From: Streptomyces cylindrosporus
GTDB lineage: Bacteria > Actinomycetota > Actinomycetes > Streptomycetales > Streptomycetaceae
Direction of reading: 5' to 3'
Assembly: GCF_022698165.1 (NCBI RefSeq)
Contig: NZ_JALDAY010000005.1
Location: 620,001 to 684,000 of the forward strand
Length of the DNA stretch: 64,000 nucleotides
This document shows positions 26,325-35,012 of this stretch, one piece after another. A program made the position numbers and the translations under genes. Every line of letters starts with the position of its first letter. Positions within the stretch are counted from its first letter, which is position 1. The notes beneath the pieces are model-generated. The model was not told the origin of the DNA. It saw only the letters and a program-made list of their open reading frames with translations, and made no database searches.

Positions 26325-28076
26325 GTGAAGACGAGAAGGGTGACCGCCGCCGTCGCGTCGGTCCTGGCGCTCTCGCTGGGCGCTGCCGCATGTGGCGGCG
26401 GTGGCGGCAACAACAGCAGTGGTGGTGGCAACGCCAAGAAGGACGCGGCGCTGACCTCCATCGTCAACGCGTCGAGCAAGAAGGGAGGGACGGTCAACCT
26501 CGAAGAGTCGGACGTGCCGGACTCGCTCGACCCGGGCAACACGTACTACGGCTTCGTGCAGAACTTCTCCCGCCTCTACGCGCGTACGCTCACGACGTTC
26601 AAGCCGGCCGCCGGCAAGGCGGGCCTCACGGTCGTCCCGGACCTCGCCGACTCCCTCGGCAAGGCCAGCGCCGACGCCAAGACCTGGACGTACCACCTGC
26701 GCTCCGGCCTGAAGTACCAGGACGGCACGCCGATCACGTCCAAGGACGTCAAGTACGCCATCGAGCGCTCCAACTTCGCGCCCGAGGCCCTCTCCAACGG
26801 CCCCACGTACTTCAAGCAGTACCTGGTCGGCGGTGACAAGTACCAGGGTCCCTACAAGGACAAGTCGGCCACCGGCCTGAAGTCCATCGAGACCCCGGAC
26901 GACCAGACGATCGTCTTCAAGCTGAACCAGCCGTTCGCCGACTTCGACTACCTGGCGACGTTCTCGCAGACGGCCCCCGTCCCGCAGGCGAAGGACGACG
27001 GCGCCAAGTACGTCCAGCACATCGTGTCCTCGGGCCCGTACCAGTTCCAGTCGTACGAGGAGGGCGCCAGCGCCGTCCTGGTCCGCAACAAGAACTGGGA
27101 CCCGAAGACGGACCCGATCCGCAAGGCGTACCCGGACAAGATCTCGGTCAAGTTCAAGGTCAACGCGGTGACGGTCGACAACGACCTGCTCGCCGACAAG
27201 ATCACGGCCGACCTCGCCGGCACCGGTGTGCAGCCGCAGACCCAGCCGAAGGTGCTGACCGGCAAGAACGCCAAGTCGACGGACAACTCGTACGCGGGCG
27301 CCCTGCAGTACCTGGCGCTGAACGTGAACGTGAAGCCGTTCGACAACGTCAACTGCCGCAAGGCCGTGCAGTACGCGGTGAACAAGCAGTCCGTCCTCGA
27401 CGCCGTGGGCGGCTCGCCCAAGGGTGACGTGGCCTCGACGCTGCTGCCGCCGAACGTCAACGGCTACACCAAGTTCGACACCTACCCGACCGCCGGCAAC
27501 AAGGGCGACGTCGCGAAGGCCAAGGCCGCGCTCAAGGCCTGCGGTCAGCCGAACGGCTTCTCGACCACGATGACGGCCCGTTCGGACCGTCCCGCCGAGG
27601 TCGCGGCCGCCACGGCCGTCCAGAACTCGCTGAAGGCCGTCGGCATCAAGGTCGACATCAAGCAGTTCCCCTCCGGCAAGTACTTCTCCAACTTCGCCGG
27701 TGTCCCGAGCTACGTGCACGACCACAAGCTCGGCATCCTGTCGATGGCGTGGGGCTCCGACTGGCCGACCGGCTACGGCTTCCTGGAGCAGATCGTCGAC
27801 GGCGGCGCCATCAAGCCCTCCGGTGGCACCAACCTGATGGAGCTGAACGACCCGGCGATCAACAAGGCCCTGGCCACCGCCATCGCCAACACCGACGCCG
27901 CCGCTCGCACCAAGGCCTGGGGCGACATCGACAAGATGGTCATGGACAACGCGTCCGTGGTCCCGCTGTTCTACCGCAAGAACCTGCTGTACAGGCCGGC
28001 GTCCGCGACGAACGTCACCGTGACGCAGGCGTACCTCGGCATGTACGACTACCTGCTGCTCAGCTCCTCGAAGTAG
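26325..28076 (+). CDS. peptide-binding lipoprotein of the ABC transporter (SBP family 5)
   Basis: A 583-residue solute-binding lipoprotein: signal VKTRRVTAAVASVLALSLGAAAC (lipobox GAAAC), Gly/Asn/Ser linker, then the family 5 core (VNLEESDVPDSLDPGNTYYG, SADAKTWTYHLRSGLKYQDGTPI, LLPPNVNGYTK). These proteins bind oligopeptides, dipeptides or nickel; the ligand cannot be told from sequence. GTG 26325 has GAGGGG upstream. A very strong stem-loop follows its stop, which would protect its mRNA and lower expression of the downstream permease and ATPases. Confidence 0.94.
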   Translation: MKTRRVTAAVASVLALSLGAAACGGGGGNNSSGGGNAKKDAALTSIVNASSKKGGTVNLEESDVPDSLDPGNTYYGFVQNFSRLYARTLTTFKPAAGKAGLTVVPDLADSLGKASADAKTWTYHLRSGLKYQDGTPITSKDVKYAIERSNFAPEALSNGPTYFKQYLVGGDKYQGPYKDKSATGLKSIETPDDQTIVFKLNQPFADFDYLATFSQTAPVPQAKDDGAKYVQHIVSSGPYQFQSYEEGASAVLVRNKNWDPKTDPIRKAYPDKISVKFKVNAVTVDNDLLADKITADLAGTGVQPQTQPKVLTGKNAKSTDNSYAGALQYLALNVNVKPFDNVNCRKAVQYAVNKQSVLDAVGGSPKGDVASTLLPPNVNGYTKFDTYPTAGNKGDVAKAKAALKACGQPNGFSTTMTARSDRPAEVAAATAVQNSLKAVGIKVDIKQFPSGKYFSNFAGVPSYVHDHKLGILSMAWGSDWPTGYGFLEQIVDGGAIKPSGGTNLMELNDPAINKALATAIANTDAAARTKAWGDIDKMVMDNASVVPLFYRKNLLYRPASATNVTVTQAYLGMYDYLLLSSSK

Positions 28077-28113
28077 CAGCAGGCCGGATACCCCTGAAAG
28101 GCAGGTGAAGGCA

Positions 28114-28154
28114 CCGGGTGGCCGGGACGGACCAACTCCGTCCCGGCCACCCGG
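28114..28154 (+). terminator. perfect 18-bp intercistronic stem-loop in the peptide ABC operon
   Basis: CCGGGTGGCCGGGACGGA (28114-28131) pairs without mismatch with its complement at 28137-28154 around a 5-nt loop. It lies after the binding-protein gene and ends 12 nt before the next start codon. Such structures act as partial terminators or mRNA stabilisers, keeping binding protein in excess over the membrane parts. Confidence 0.75.
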
Positions 28155-28166
28155 AGCCGGACAGCT

Positions 28167-29177
28167 GTGGCTGCGTACATCATCCGACGCGTCTTCGGCG
28201 CTCTGGTACTGCTGCTGGTGGTCAGCGCGGTCACCTTCGGCATCTTCTTCCTCGTCCCCCGCCTGGGCGGACAGACGGCCACCCAGCTGGCCACCCAGTA
28301 CGTCGGCAAGGACGCCAACCCCGAGTCCATCGCCGCGATCAAGAAGAACCTGGGCTTCGACCAGCCCATCTACATCCAGTACTGGGACTACCTCAAGGGG
28401 CTCTTCGTCGGCGCCGACTACAAGTTCGGCCCCGATGCGACGCACTGCAGCGCGCCCTGCTTCGGGTACTCCTTCAAGAGTCACATCGAGGTCTGGCCGC
28501 AGCTCACGCAGCGCATCCCGGTCTCCTTCTCGCTGGCCGTCGGGGCGGCCGTGATCTGGGTGATCTTCGGTGTCACCATCGGTGTCATCTCCGCGCTGCG
28601 CAAGGGCAAGCCGGTCGATCGCATCTCGATGTTCATCGCCCTGGCCGGCGTCTCCCTCCCGATCTTCTTCACCGGACAGATCCTCAGCGGGCTCTTCGTC
28701 TATCAATGGCCCGTCTGGGACAGCACCGACTACGTGCCCTTCACCCAGAACCCGGCCGACTGGGCCTGGCATCTGCTGCTGCCCTGGATCAGCCTCGCGT
28801 TCCTCTTCTCCGCCCTCTACGCCCGGCTCACCCGGGCGGGCATGCTGGAGACCATGGGCGAGGACTACATCCGCACGGCCCGGGCCAAGGGACTCAAGGA
28901 GTCGGTGGTCGTCTCCAAGCACGGCCTGAGGGCCGCGCTCACCCCCATCGTCACCATCTTCGGCATGGACTTCGGTACCCTCGTCGGCACCGCCGTCCTG
29001 ACCGAGACCGTCTTCTCCCTGCAGGGCATCGGGGCGTACTCGATCCAGGCGATCCGCGACAACGACCTGCCCATCGTGATGGGCGTGACCCTCGTCGCCG
29101 CGTTCTTCATCGTCTTCTGCAACTTGATCGTCGACCTGGTGTACGCCGCCATCGACCCCCGCGTGAGGTACTCGTGA
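28167..29177 (+). CDS. oligopeptide/dipeptide ABC transporter permease (DppB type)
   Basis: A 336-residue membrane protein starting MAAYIIRRVFGALVLLLVVSAVTFGIFFLVP, with the long periplasmic-type loop of DppB and the EAA motif region (GEDYIRTARAKGLKESVVVSKHGLRAAL). The loop carries two cysteines (HCSAPCFGY). It starts with GTG 12 nt after an 18-bp stem-loop and overlaps the following ATPase gene by 4 bp (GTGA), so B, D and F are translated as a coupled block. Confidence 0.93.
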   Translation: MAAYIIRRVFGALVLLLVVSAVTFGIFFLVPRLGGQTATQLATQYVGKDANPESIAAIKKNLGFDQPIYIQYWDYLKGLFVGADYKFGPDATHCSAPCFGYSFKSHIEVWPQLTQRIPVSFSLAVGAAVIWVIFGVTIGVISALRKGKPVDRISMFIALAGVSLPIFFTGQILSGLFVYQWPVWDSTDYVPFTQNPADWAWHLLLPWISLAFLFSALYARLTRAGMLETMGEDYIRTARAKGLKESVVVSKHGLRAALTPIVTIFGMDFGTLVGTAVLTETVFSLQGIGAYSIQAIRDNDLPIVMGVTLVAAFFIVFCNLIVDLVYAAIDPRVRYS

Positions 29178-30256
29178 GCAAGCTCGAAAAGGCGGCCCTC
29201 GGCGAAGTCGCCACCGACGCCGCCCCGCCCGACGCCGACGCGTTCCTCTCCGTCCGCGATCTGCGCATCCACTTCGACACCGACGACGGCCTGGTCAAGT
29301 CCGTCGACGGGGTCAGCTTCGACGTGCGCCGCGGCAAGACGCTGGGCATCGTCGGCGAGTCCGGCTCCGGCAAGTCGGTCACCTCGCTCGGCGTGATGGG
29401 CCTGCACCGCTCGGCCAACGCCAAGGTCACCGGCGAGGTCTGGCTGGACGGCCAGGAGCTGATCGCCGCCGACCCGGACGACGTACGCCGGCTGCGCGGC
29501 CGCAAGATGGCGATGATCTTCCAGGACCCGCTGTCGTCGATGCACCCGTACTACACGGTCGGCGCGCAGATCGTGGAGGCGTACCGGGTCCACCACGACG
29601 TCAGCAAGAAGGTCGCCCGCACCCGGGCGATCGAGATGCTGGACCGGGTGGGCATCCCGGAGCCGAACCAGCGCGTGGACAGCTACCCGCACGAGTTCTC
29701 CGGCGGTATGCGCCAGCGCGCGATGATCGCGATGGCGCTGGTGAACAACCCCGAGCTGCTCATCGCCGACGAGCCGACCACCGCCCTGGACGTCACCGTG
29801 CAGGCGCAGATCCTCGACCTGATCCGGGATCTGCAGAAGGAGTTCGGCTCCGCGGTCATCATGATCACGCACGACCTCGGTGTCGTCGCCGAGATCGCCG
29901 ACGACCTGCTCGTCATGTACGCCGGGCGGCCCGTGGAGCGCGGTCCGGCCGAGTCGGTCTTCGCCGAGCCCCGCCACCCCTACACCTGGGGCCTGCTGGG
30001 CTCGATGCCGCGGCTCGACCGTGAGGACACCGACCGGCTGATCCCGATCCAGGGCTCCCCGCCCTCGCTGATCAACGTCCCGGAGGGCTGCCCCTTCAAC
30101 CCGCGCTGCCCGTACGCCGACATCCCCAAGGACAACGTCACCCGCACGGTCCGCCCCGAGCTGACCGAGGTGGGCAGCCGGCACTGGGCGGCCTGCCACA
30201 TGACGCAGGAGCAGCGGGAGCGTATCTGGACCGAAGAGATTGCGCCGAAGCTGTGA
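29174..30256 (+). CDS. peptide ABC transporter ATP-binding protein (DppD type)
   Basis: A 360-residue ATPase: Walker A GIVGESGSGKSV, Q-loop IFQDP, signature EFSGGMRQRAMIAMALV, Walker B LLIADEPTTALD, H-loop MITHDLGVV. The C-terminal oligopeptide-transporter domain has the cysteine pattern EGCPFNPRCPYAD...AACH, which in some family members binds an iron-sulfur cluster. GTGA overlaps link it to the genes on both sides. Confidence 0.95.
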   Translation: MSKLEKAALGEVATDAAPPDADAFLSVRDLRIHFDTDDGLVKSVDGVSFDVRRGKTLGIVGESGSGKSVTSLGVMGLHRSANAKVTGEVWLDGQELIAADPDDVRRLRGRKMAMIFQDPLSSMHPYYTVGAQIVEAYRVHHDVSKKVARTRAIEMLDRVGIPEPNQRVDSYPHEFSGGMRQRAMIAMALVNNPELLIADEPTTALDVTVQAQILDLIRDLQKEFGSAVIMITHDLGVVAEIADDLLVMYAGRPVERGPAESVFAEPRHPYTWGLLGSMPRLDREDTDRLIPIQGSPPSLINVPEGCPFNPRCPYADIPKDNVTRTVRPELTEVGSRHWAACHMTQEQRERIWTEEIAPKL

Positions 30257-31539
30257 GCGACGAAAAAGAAGTGAGCCTCCCCGCGCAGAGCGACGGCGCC
30301 ACCCTCACCAAGGGCACCGGCGCCGGCGAGCCCCTGCTGAAGGTGACCGGGCTGCAGAAGCACTTCCCGATCCGCAAGGGCCTGCTCCAGCGGCAGACCG
30401 GCGCGGTGCGCGCCGTCGACGGCCTCGACTTCGAGGTCCGCAAGGGCGAGACCCTCGGTGTGGTGGGCGAGTCCGGCTGCGGCAAGTCCACCATGGGCCG
30501 GCTGATCACCCGGCTGCTGGAACCGACCGGCGGCAAGGTCGAGTTCGAGGGCCAGGACATCACGCACCTCGGCGTGGGCGGCATGCGTCCGCTCCGCCGT
30601 GACGTGCAGATGATCTTCCAGGATCCGTACTCCTCGCTGAACCCCCGGCACACGATCGGCACGATCGTCAGCGCCCCCTTCAAGCTCCAGGGCGTCGAGC
30701 CCGAGGGCGGGGTGAAGAAGGAGGTCCAGCGGCTGCTGTCGGTGGTGGGCCTCAACCCCGAGCACTACAACCGCTATCCGCACGAGTTCTCCGGCGGCCA
30801 GCGCCAGCGCATCGGCATCGCCCGCGCGCTCGCCCTGAACCCGAAGCTGGTCGTCGCGGACGAGCCGGTCTCCGCGCTCGACGTGTCGATCCAGGCCCAG
30901 GTCGTCAACCTGCTGGACGACCTCCAGTCGGAGCTCGGCCTGACGTACGTGATCATCGCGCACGACCTCTCGGTGGTACGGCACGTCTCGGACCGGATCG
31001 CGGTGATGTACCTCGGCAAGATCGTCGAGCTGGCCGACCGGGACTCGCTGTACAAGGCGCCGATGCACCCGTACACCAAGGCCCTGATGTCGGCGGTGCC
31101 GATCCCGGACCCGAAGCGCAAGGCGGCCAAGAGCGAGCGCATCCTGCTCCGCGGTGACGTGCCCTCGCCGATCTCCCCGCCGAGCGGCTGCCGCTTCCAC
31201 ACGCGGTGCTGGAAGGCGACGGAGATCTGCAAGACGACCGAGCCGCCGCTCCTGGAGCTGAAGCCCGGCCAGCAGGTCGCCTGCCACCACCCGGAGAACT
31301 TCGAGGACCAGGCCCCACAGGACACGGTGCTGCTGAGCGTGGCCAAGGAGGCGGCCACGCTGGTGGCCGACGAGGTGCTGGCCGAATCTGCGGCGACATC
31401 GGCGGCGGTGGCAGCTGAGGTCGGTGAGTCTGCCGACCCAGGGGCGCGGGGAACTGCGCGACCAGCCCCCACCGACCCGCAGCCGACCGACGAGCCCACC
31501 GAACCGGAAGACGACCGTCAGGAGTCAACCGACAAGTAA
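30253..31539 (+). CDS. peptide ABC transporter ATP-binding protein (DppF type) with extended C-terminus
   Basis: A 428-residue ATPase with Walker A GVVGESGCGKST, signature EFSGGQRQRIGIARAL, Walker B LVVADEPVSALD and the cysteine-containing C-terminal domain (GCRFHTRCWKATEICK). The normal family end is near residue 345; here about 80 extra residues follow, rich in Ala, Pro, Asp and Glu. Inside this tail the segment GARGTARPAP is encoded by a dispersed 27-nt repeat, so the extension seems to have been partly created by repeat insertion. Last gene of the transporter operon. Confidence 0.94.
   Translation: MSDEKEVSLPAQSDGATLTKGTGAGEPLLKVTGLQKHFPIRKGLLQRQTGAVRAVDGLDFEVRKGETLGVVGESGCGKSTMGRLITRLLEPTGGKVEFEGQDITHLGVGGMRPLRRDVQMIFQDPYSSLNPRHTIGTIVSAPFKLQGVEPEGGVKKEVQRLLSVVGLNPEHYNRYPHEFSGGQRQRIGIARALALNPKLVVADEPVSALDVSIQAQVVNLLDDLQSELGLTYVIIAHDLSVVRHVSDRIAVMYLGKIVELADRDSLYKAPMHPYTKALMSAVPIPDPKRKAAKSERILLRGDVPSPISPPSGCRFHTRCWKATEICKTTEPPLLELKPGQQVACHHPENFEDQAPQDTVLLSVAKEAATLVADEVLAESAATSAAVAAEVGESADPGARGTARPAPTDPQPTDEPTEPEDDRQESTDK
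31441..31467. repeat. dispersed 27-nt repeat, copy 2, inside a coding region
   Basis: Identical over 27 nt to the copy at 24028-24054, but here read in frame within the C-terminal tail of the DppF-type ATPase, giving GARGTARPA. Confidence 0.85.
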
Positions 31540-31540
31540 C

Positions 31541-31565
31541 GCATGACAAGTTGGTAAAGTCATGC
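31541..31565. promoter_or_regulatory. inverted repeat before the aminopeptidase gene
   Basis: GCATGAC (31541-31547) and GTCATGC (31559-31565) flank an 11-nt spacer, starting 2 nt after the transporter stop codon. There is no T run, so an operator is at least as likely as a terminator. Confidence 0.45.
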
Positions 31566-31632
31566 ACATGCCCGAACGGGAGGGTAAAGAGTCGTCCGTG
31601 TCCGACTTATCGGCACACCGAAGGGACGACCC

Positions 31633-33024
31633 GTGAAACTCTCCCGTTCGGCACGCTTAGGAGCCGTCGTCACCGCGGCGGCTTCTTTCATGGTCATCGC
31701 CGCCTCCTCCGCCCCGGCCCCCGGCGCCCCCGGCACAGGCGACCCCTACTTCCCGCTCCTGGGCAACGGCGGCTTCGACGCCCGCCACTACGACCTGAAC
31801 GTGGCGTACAACCCGGACACCGACCGCCTCGACGGCCGTACCACCCTCACCGCGCACGCCACCCAGAGCCTCACCTCCTTCGACCTGGACCTGCAGAAAC
31901 TGGAGGTCACCAGAGTCGAGGTCAACGGCAGACAGGCCCAGTTCACGCGCGACGGCGACGAACTGCGCATCACGCCCAAGGGAGTTCTCCCCAAGGGCCG
32001 GGACTTCACCGTCACCGTCACCTACGGCGGCGTCCCCGAACCCCTCAGCGGCCCCATCGTGTTCGGCTCCGACTACGGCTGGATGAAGACCACCGACGGC
32101 GTCTTCGTCGCCTGCGAACCCAACGCCGCCTCCACCTGGTTCCCGTCCAGCGACCACCCCGACGACAAGGCCACCTACGACATCCGCATCAAGGCCCCCA
32201 AGGGCCTGACCGGCGTCTCCAACGGCCGGCTCGTCTCGACGTACGACAAGGGCGACTCGACGTACGCCCACTGGCGCGAGAGCAAGCCGATGGCGACCTA
32301 TCTCGCGACCGCCACCATCGGCAAGTTCGACGTCAAGACCGGCAAGACACCTGCCGGAACGCCGATATACGTCGCCATCGACCCGGTGCTCGCGGGCAGC
32401 AACAGCGTGGACGTGTACGCCGTCACCGCCGCCGCCACCGACTACTGGTCGCAGGTCTTCGGTCCGTACCCCTTCGAGGAGACCGGGGCGATCGTCGACG
32501 ACATGCCGCAGGCCGGCTTCTCGCTGGAGGTGCAGAGCAAGCCCGCGTACTCGGCGGTCCGCAGCGAGACCACGATCGTGCACGAGCTGGCCCACCAGTG
32601 GTTCGGCGACTCGGTGTCGGTGGAGCGCTGGAAGGACATCTGGCTCAACGAGGGCTTCGCCACCTACGCCCAGTGGCTGTGGGCCGAGCACCAGGGCACC
32701 CGCAGCGCCCACGACTCCTTCCTGGCCGCCTACGACTCCCGCGCCGCCGACAACCCCTTCTGGCAGATCACCGTCGCCGACCCGCAGCGCGACACCATGT
32801 TCGCCTCCGCGGTCTACCAGCGCGGCGCGATGACCCTGCAGGCCCTGCGGGAGCGGATCGGCGACACCGCCTTCTTCAAGCTGCTGCCGACCTGGACGAA
32901 GATCCACCGGTACGGCAACGCGAACACCGCCGACTTCATCCGCCTCGCGGAGAAGATCTCCGGACAGCAGCTGGACGACCTGTTCCAGAAGTGGATCTAC
33001 ACGACGGGCAAGCCCGCCCTGTGA
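31633..33024 (+). CDS. secreted M1-family metallopeptidase (aminopeptidase)
   Basis: A 463-residue zinc peptidase with a Sec signal peptide (MKLSRSARLGAVVTAAASFMVIAASSAPAPGAPG). It has an N-terminal beta-sheet domain and the gluzincin site HELAHQ (His317, Glu318, His321) with Glu340 in WLNEGFA. The substrate-facing motif is a divergent GxMEN (VDDMPQAGFSLEVQS). The C-terminal ERAP1-like domain is absent or very short compared with the 850-residue PepN type. Location right after a peptide importer suggests extracellular peptide processing before uptake. GTG start. Confidence 0.93.
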   Translation: MKLSRSARLGAVVTAAASFMVIAASSAPAPGAPGTGDPYFPLLGNGGFDARHYDLNVAYNPDTDRLDGRTTLTAHATQSLTSFDLDLQKLEVTRVEVNGRQAQFTRDGDELRITPKGVLPKGRDFTVTVTYGGVPEPLSGPIVFGSDYGWMKTTDGVFVACEPNAASTWFPSSDHPDDKATYDIRIKAPKGLTGVSNGRLVSTYDKGDSTYAHWRESKPMATYLATATIGKFDVKTGKTPAGTPIYVAIDPVLAGSNSVDVYAVTAAATDYWSQVFGPYPFEETGAIVDDMPQAGFSLEVQSKPAYSAVRSETTIVHELAHQWFGDSVSVERWKDIWLNEGFATYAQWLWAEHQGTRSAHDSFLAAYDSRAADNPFWQITVADPQRDTMFASAVYQRGAMTLQALRERIGDTAFFKLLPTWTKIHRYGNANTADFIRLAEKISGQQLDDLFQKWIYTTGKPAL

Positions 33025-33059
33025 CCGGCCCGGCAGCGGCCCCCGAGTAAGAATGTGGG

Positions 33060-33716
33060 GTGCTTCAGCAACTCTTCAGCCCCTCCGTCCAGCACACGCT
33101 CGACCTCGTCGGCATCTTCGTCTTCGCCATCTCCGGCGCGCTGCTGGCCGTCCGCAAGAACTTCGACGTCTTCGGCATCGCCGTCCTCGCCGAGGTCACC
33201 GCGCTGGGCGGAGGGCTGTTCCGGGACCTGGTGATCGGCGCCGTACCGCCGGCCGCCTTCACCGATCTCGGCTACTTCCTCACCCCGATGCTCGCCGCGC
33301 TCCTGGTCGTCTTCCTGCACCCGCAGGTGGAGCGCATCCAGGTCGCGGTGAACGTCTTCGACGCGGCCGGCCTCGGCCTGTTCTGCGTCGCCGGGACGAC
33401 GAAGGCGTACGAGTACGGGCTGAGCCTCACCTCGTCGGCCACGCTGGGCCTGGCCACCGCGGTCGGCGGCGGCGTGCTCAGGGACGTACTGGCCAACGAG
33501 GTGCCGTCCCTGCTGCGCTGGGACCGCGACCTGTACGCGGTCCCCGCGATCGTCGGCGCCACCATGGTCGTCCTGTGCATCCGCTACGACGCCCTCACCC
33601 CGTTCACCAGCGGGCTCGCGGTGGTCACCGCCTTCGTCCTGCGCCTGCTCGCGATGAAGTACCACTGGCGAGCGCCGCGTGCGTGGAACCGCCGGTCGAC
33701 GGTTCGCGAGGAGTAG
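33060..33716 (+). CDS. TRIC-type (UPF0126/YicG) cation channel family protein
   Basis: A 218-residue membrane protein with seven predicted hydrophobic segments arranged as two similar halves. Each half has a glycine-rich motif followed by RD (EVTALGGGLFRDLVIG and TAVGGGVLRDVLANEVP), typical of trimeric intracellular cation channels. Starts at GTG 33060, 35 nt after the peptidase gene. The 3' end overlaps the convergent esterase gene by 92 bp, so the last 30 residues and the end of the esterase share DNA. Confidence 0.88.
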   Translation: MLQQLFSPSVQHTLDLVGIFVFAISGALLAVRKNFDVFGIAVLAEVTALGGGLFRDLVIGAVPPAAFTDLGYFLTPMLAALLVVFLHPQVERIQVAVNVFDAAGLGLFCVAGTTKAYEYGLSLTSSATLGLATAVGGGVLRDVLANEVPSLLRWDRDLYAVPAIVGATMVVLCIRYDALTPFTSGLAVVTAFVLRLLAMKYHWRAPRAWNRRSTVREE

Positions 33717-34899
33717 AGCTCCCGGCGTGCGCCCGGTGCTGGCCCATCTCGACCGACAGCCAGCGGAAGGAGGGGACCACCTGCGGCCGCCACAGCGCCA
33801 TGGTGTGCCCGCCCGCGCTCTTCGGGATGTAGACCACGTGCACGGTCGTCGGCGCCTTCGCGGTCTCCTCCAGGGCGACCGCGGCCTCGTAGCCGTCGTG
33901 CGGCTGCCCGGAGAGGTAGAGCGCGATCCGCGGCGGGGTGAGCTTCTTCTTCAGCAGCAGGTACGGGTTGTTCTCCTCGCGCAGCGTCAGGTTCTGCGCG
34001 GCCAGCGAGTTGCGCTCGCCGATCGGGTCGTTGTAGCCGGACATGCTCACCGCCGCCATGTACCGGTCGGGGTGCGCCACGGCCAGCTTCACCGCGCAGT
34101 GCGCGCCCGCCGAATAGCCGGACACCGCCCAGCCGTTGGGCGCGGGCAGGGCGCGGAAGTTGTCCATGACCATCTTCGGTACGTCGATGCTGAGCCAGCT
34201 GTCGGCGTTGACCGTGCCCGGGATGTTCGCGCAGCCGGTGTCCACTCCTGCCAGCAGGTTGGTGCGCGGCGCGACCAGGATGAACGGGGCGACCTCGCCG
34301 CTGCGCATCAGCGGGGCCAGCTGCTGGGTCGCGTGCATCGAACCGAACCAGGCCTTCGCCGAGCCGGGGTAGCCGGGCAGCAGTTCCACCACCGGGAACC
34401 TGTGGTGCGCGTACTTCGGCTCGTCGTACTGCGGCGGCAGCCAGACGTAGACCTCGGCGTTGACGCCCGAGACCCGGCCCTTGAGCTGGGTCTCGCGCAC
34501 TCCGCGCATCCCCGGCCCGCTGGCCGCCGTGAAGTCCTGCTTCACCTTGGGCAACCGTTTCAGCGCTATTCCGCCGGTGCCGTCGGCGCCAAGGTTGGCG
34601 GCCTGTTGTACGTGGTTGCCCGTGCCGAGCAGGTCGGCCCAGTTGTCGTAGAGACTGTTGGCGTTGTTGACGAGGACGAAGACGAGCGCGACCGCCGTCC
34701 CCTGGGCGAACAGCAGCATCAGCATGCGGGCCGCCAGGCGCAGGGCTTTTGGCCCGCGCATCCGTGACCACAGGACCAGCGGCACGACGATGGCGATCGC
34801 GAACAGCACGATCAGCGTGTAGAGGAACGGAGTCCCGGTGAGGCTCATGTCCCCATAGAGGGGCCGGGAGGGCTTCGGGTTGAGGACGAGTTCGGACAC
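33625..34899 (-). CDS. membrane-anchored esterase-family protein (antigen 85-like fold)
   Basis: A 424-residue protein: two N-terminal membrane helices (FLYTLIVLFAIAIVVPLVLW and LFAQGTAVALVFVLV), then an extracytoplasmic alpha/beta hydrolase of the esterase D/antigen 85 group with nucleophile motif GYSAG and a late histidine in SAGGHTMALW. Reaction and substrate are unknown. GTG 34899 was kept because the extra 17 codons end almost always in G or C; ATG 34848 (MSLTGTPFLYTL) is the alternative. The last 40 residues, rich in Ser and Thr, overlap the convergent channel gene. Confidence 0.82.
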   Translation of the reverse strand: MSELVLNPKPSRPLYGDMSLTGTPFLYTLIVLFAIAIVVPLVLWSRMRGPKALRLAARMLMLLFAQGTAVALVFVLVNNANSLYDNWADLLGTGNHVQQAANLGADGTGGIALKRLPKVKQDFTAASGPGMRGVRETQLKGRVSGVNAEVYVWLPPQYDEPKYAHHRFPVVELLPGYPGSAKAWFGSMHATQQLAPLMRSGEVAPFILVAPRTNLLAGVDTGCANIPGTVNADSWLSIDVPKMVMDNFRALPAPNGWAVSGYSAGAHCAVKLAVAHPDRYMAAVSMSGYNDPIGERNSLAAQNLTLREENNPYLLLKKKLTPPRIALYLSGQPHDGYEAAVALEETAKAPTTVHVVYIPKSAGGHTMALWRPQVVPSFRWLSVEMGQHRAHAGSSTPREPSTGGSTHAALASGTSSRAGAGRRR

Positions 34900-35012
34900 T
34901 TACCAAGAAATTGCCGGGATCTCACCCGCGGGGCGGTCCCGGAACGGCAGTGTTCACGCGGCCGTAATCCCCAAAGCTACCGCTTAGTAATTTCCTGTTG
35001 TACCGTTCATCC

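Noticed and set aside
34848..34899. Shorter start (ATG 34848) for the membrane esterase
   Set aside because: Not excluded, but the 17 extra codons have coding-type third positions and the ATG has almost no spacing from its G-rich upstream site, so the longer form was kept.
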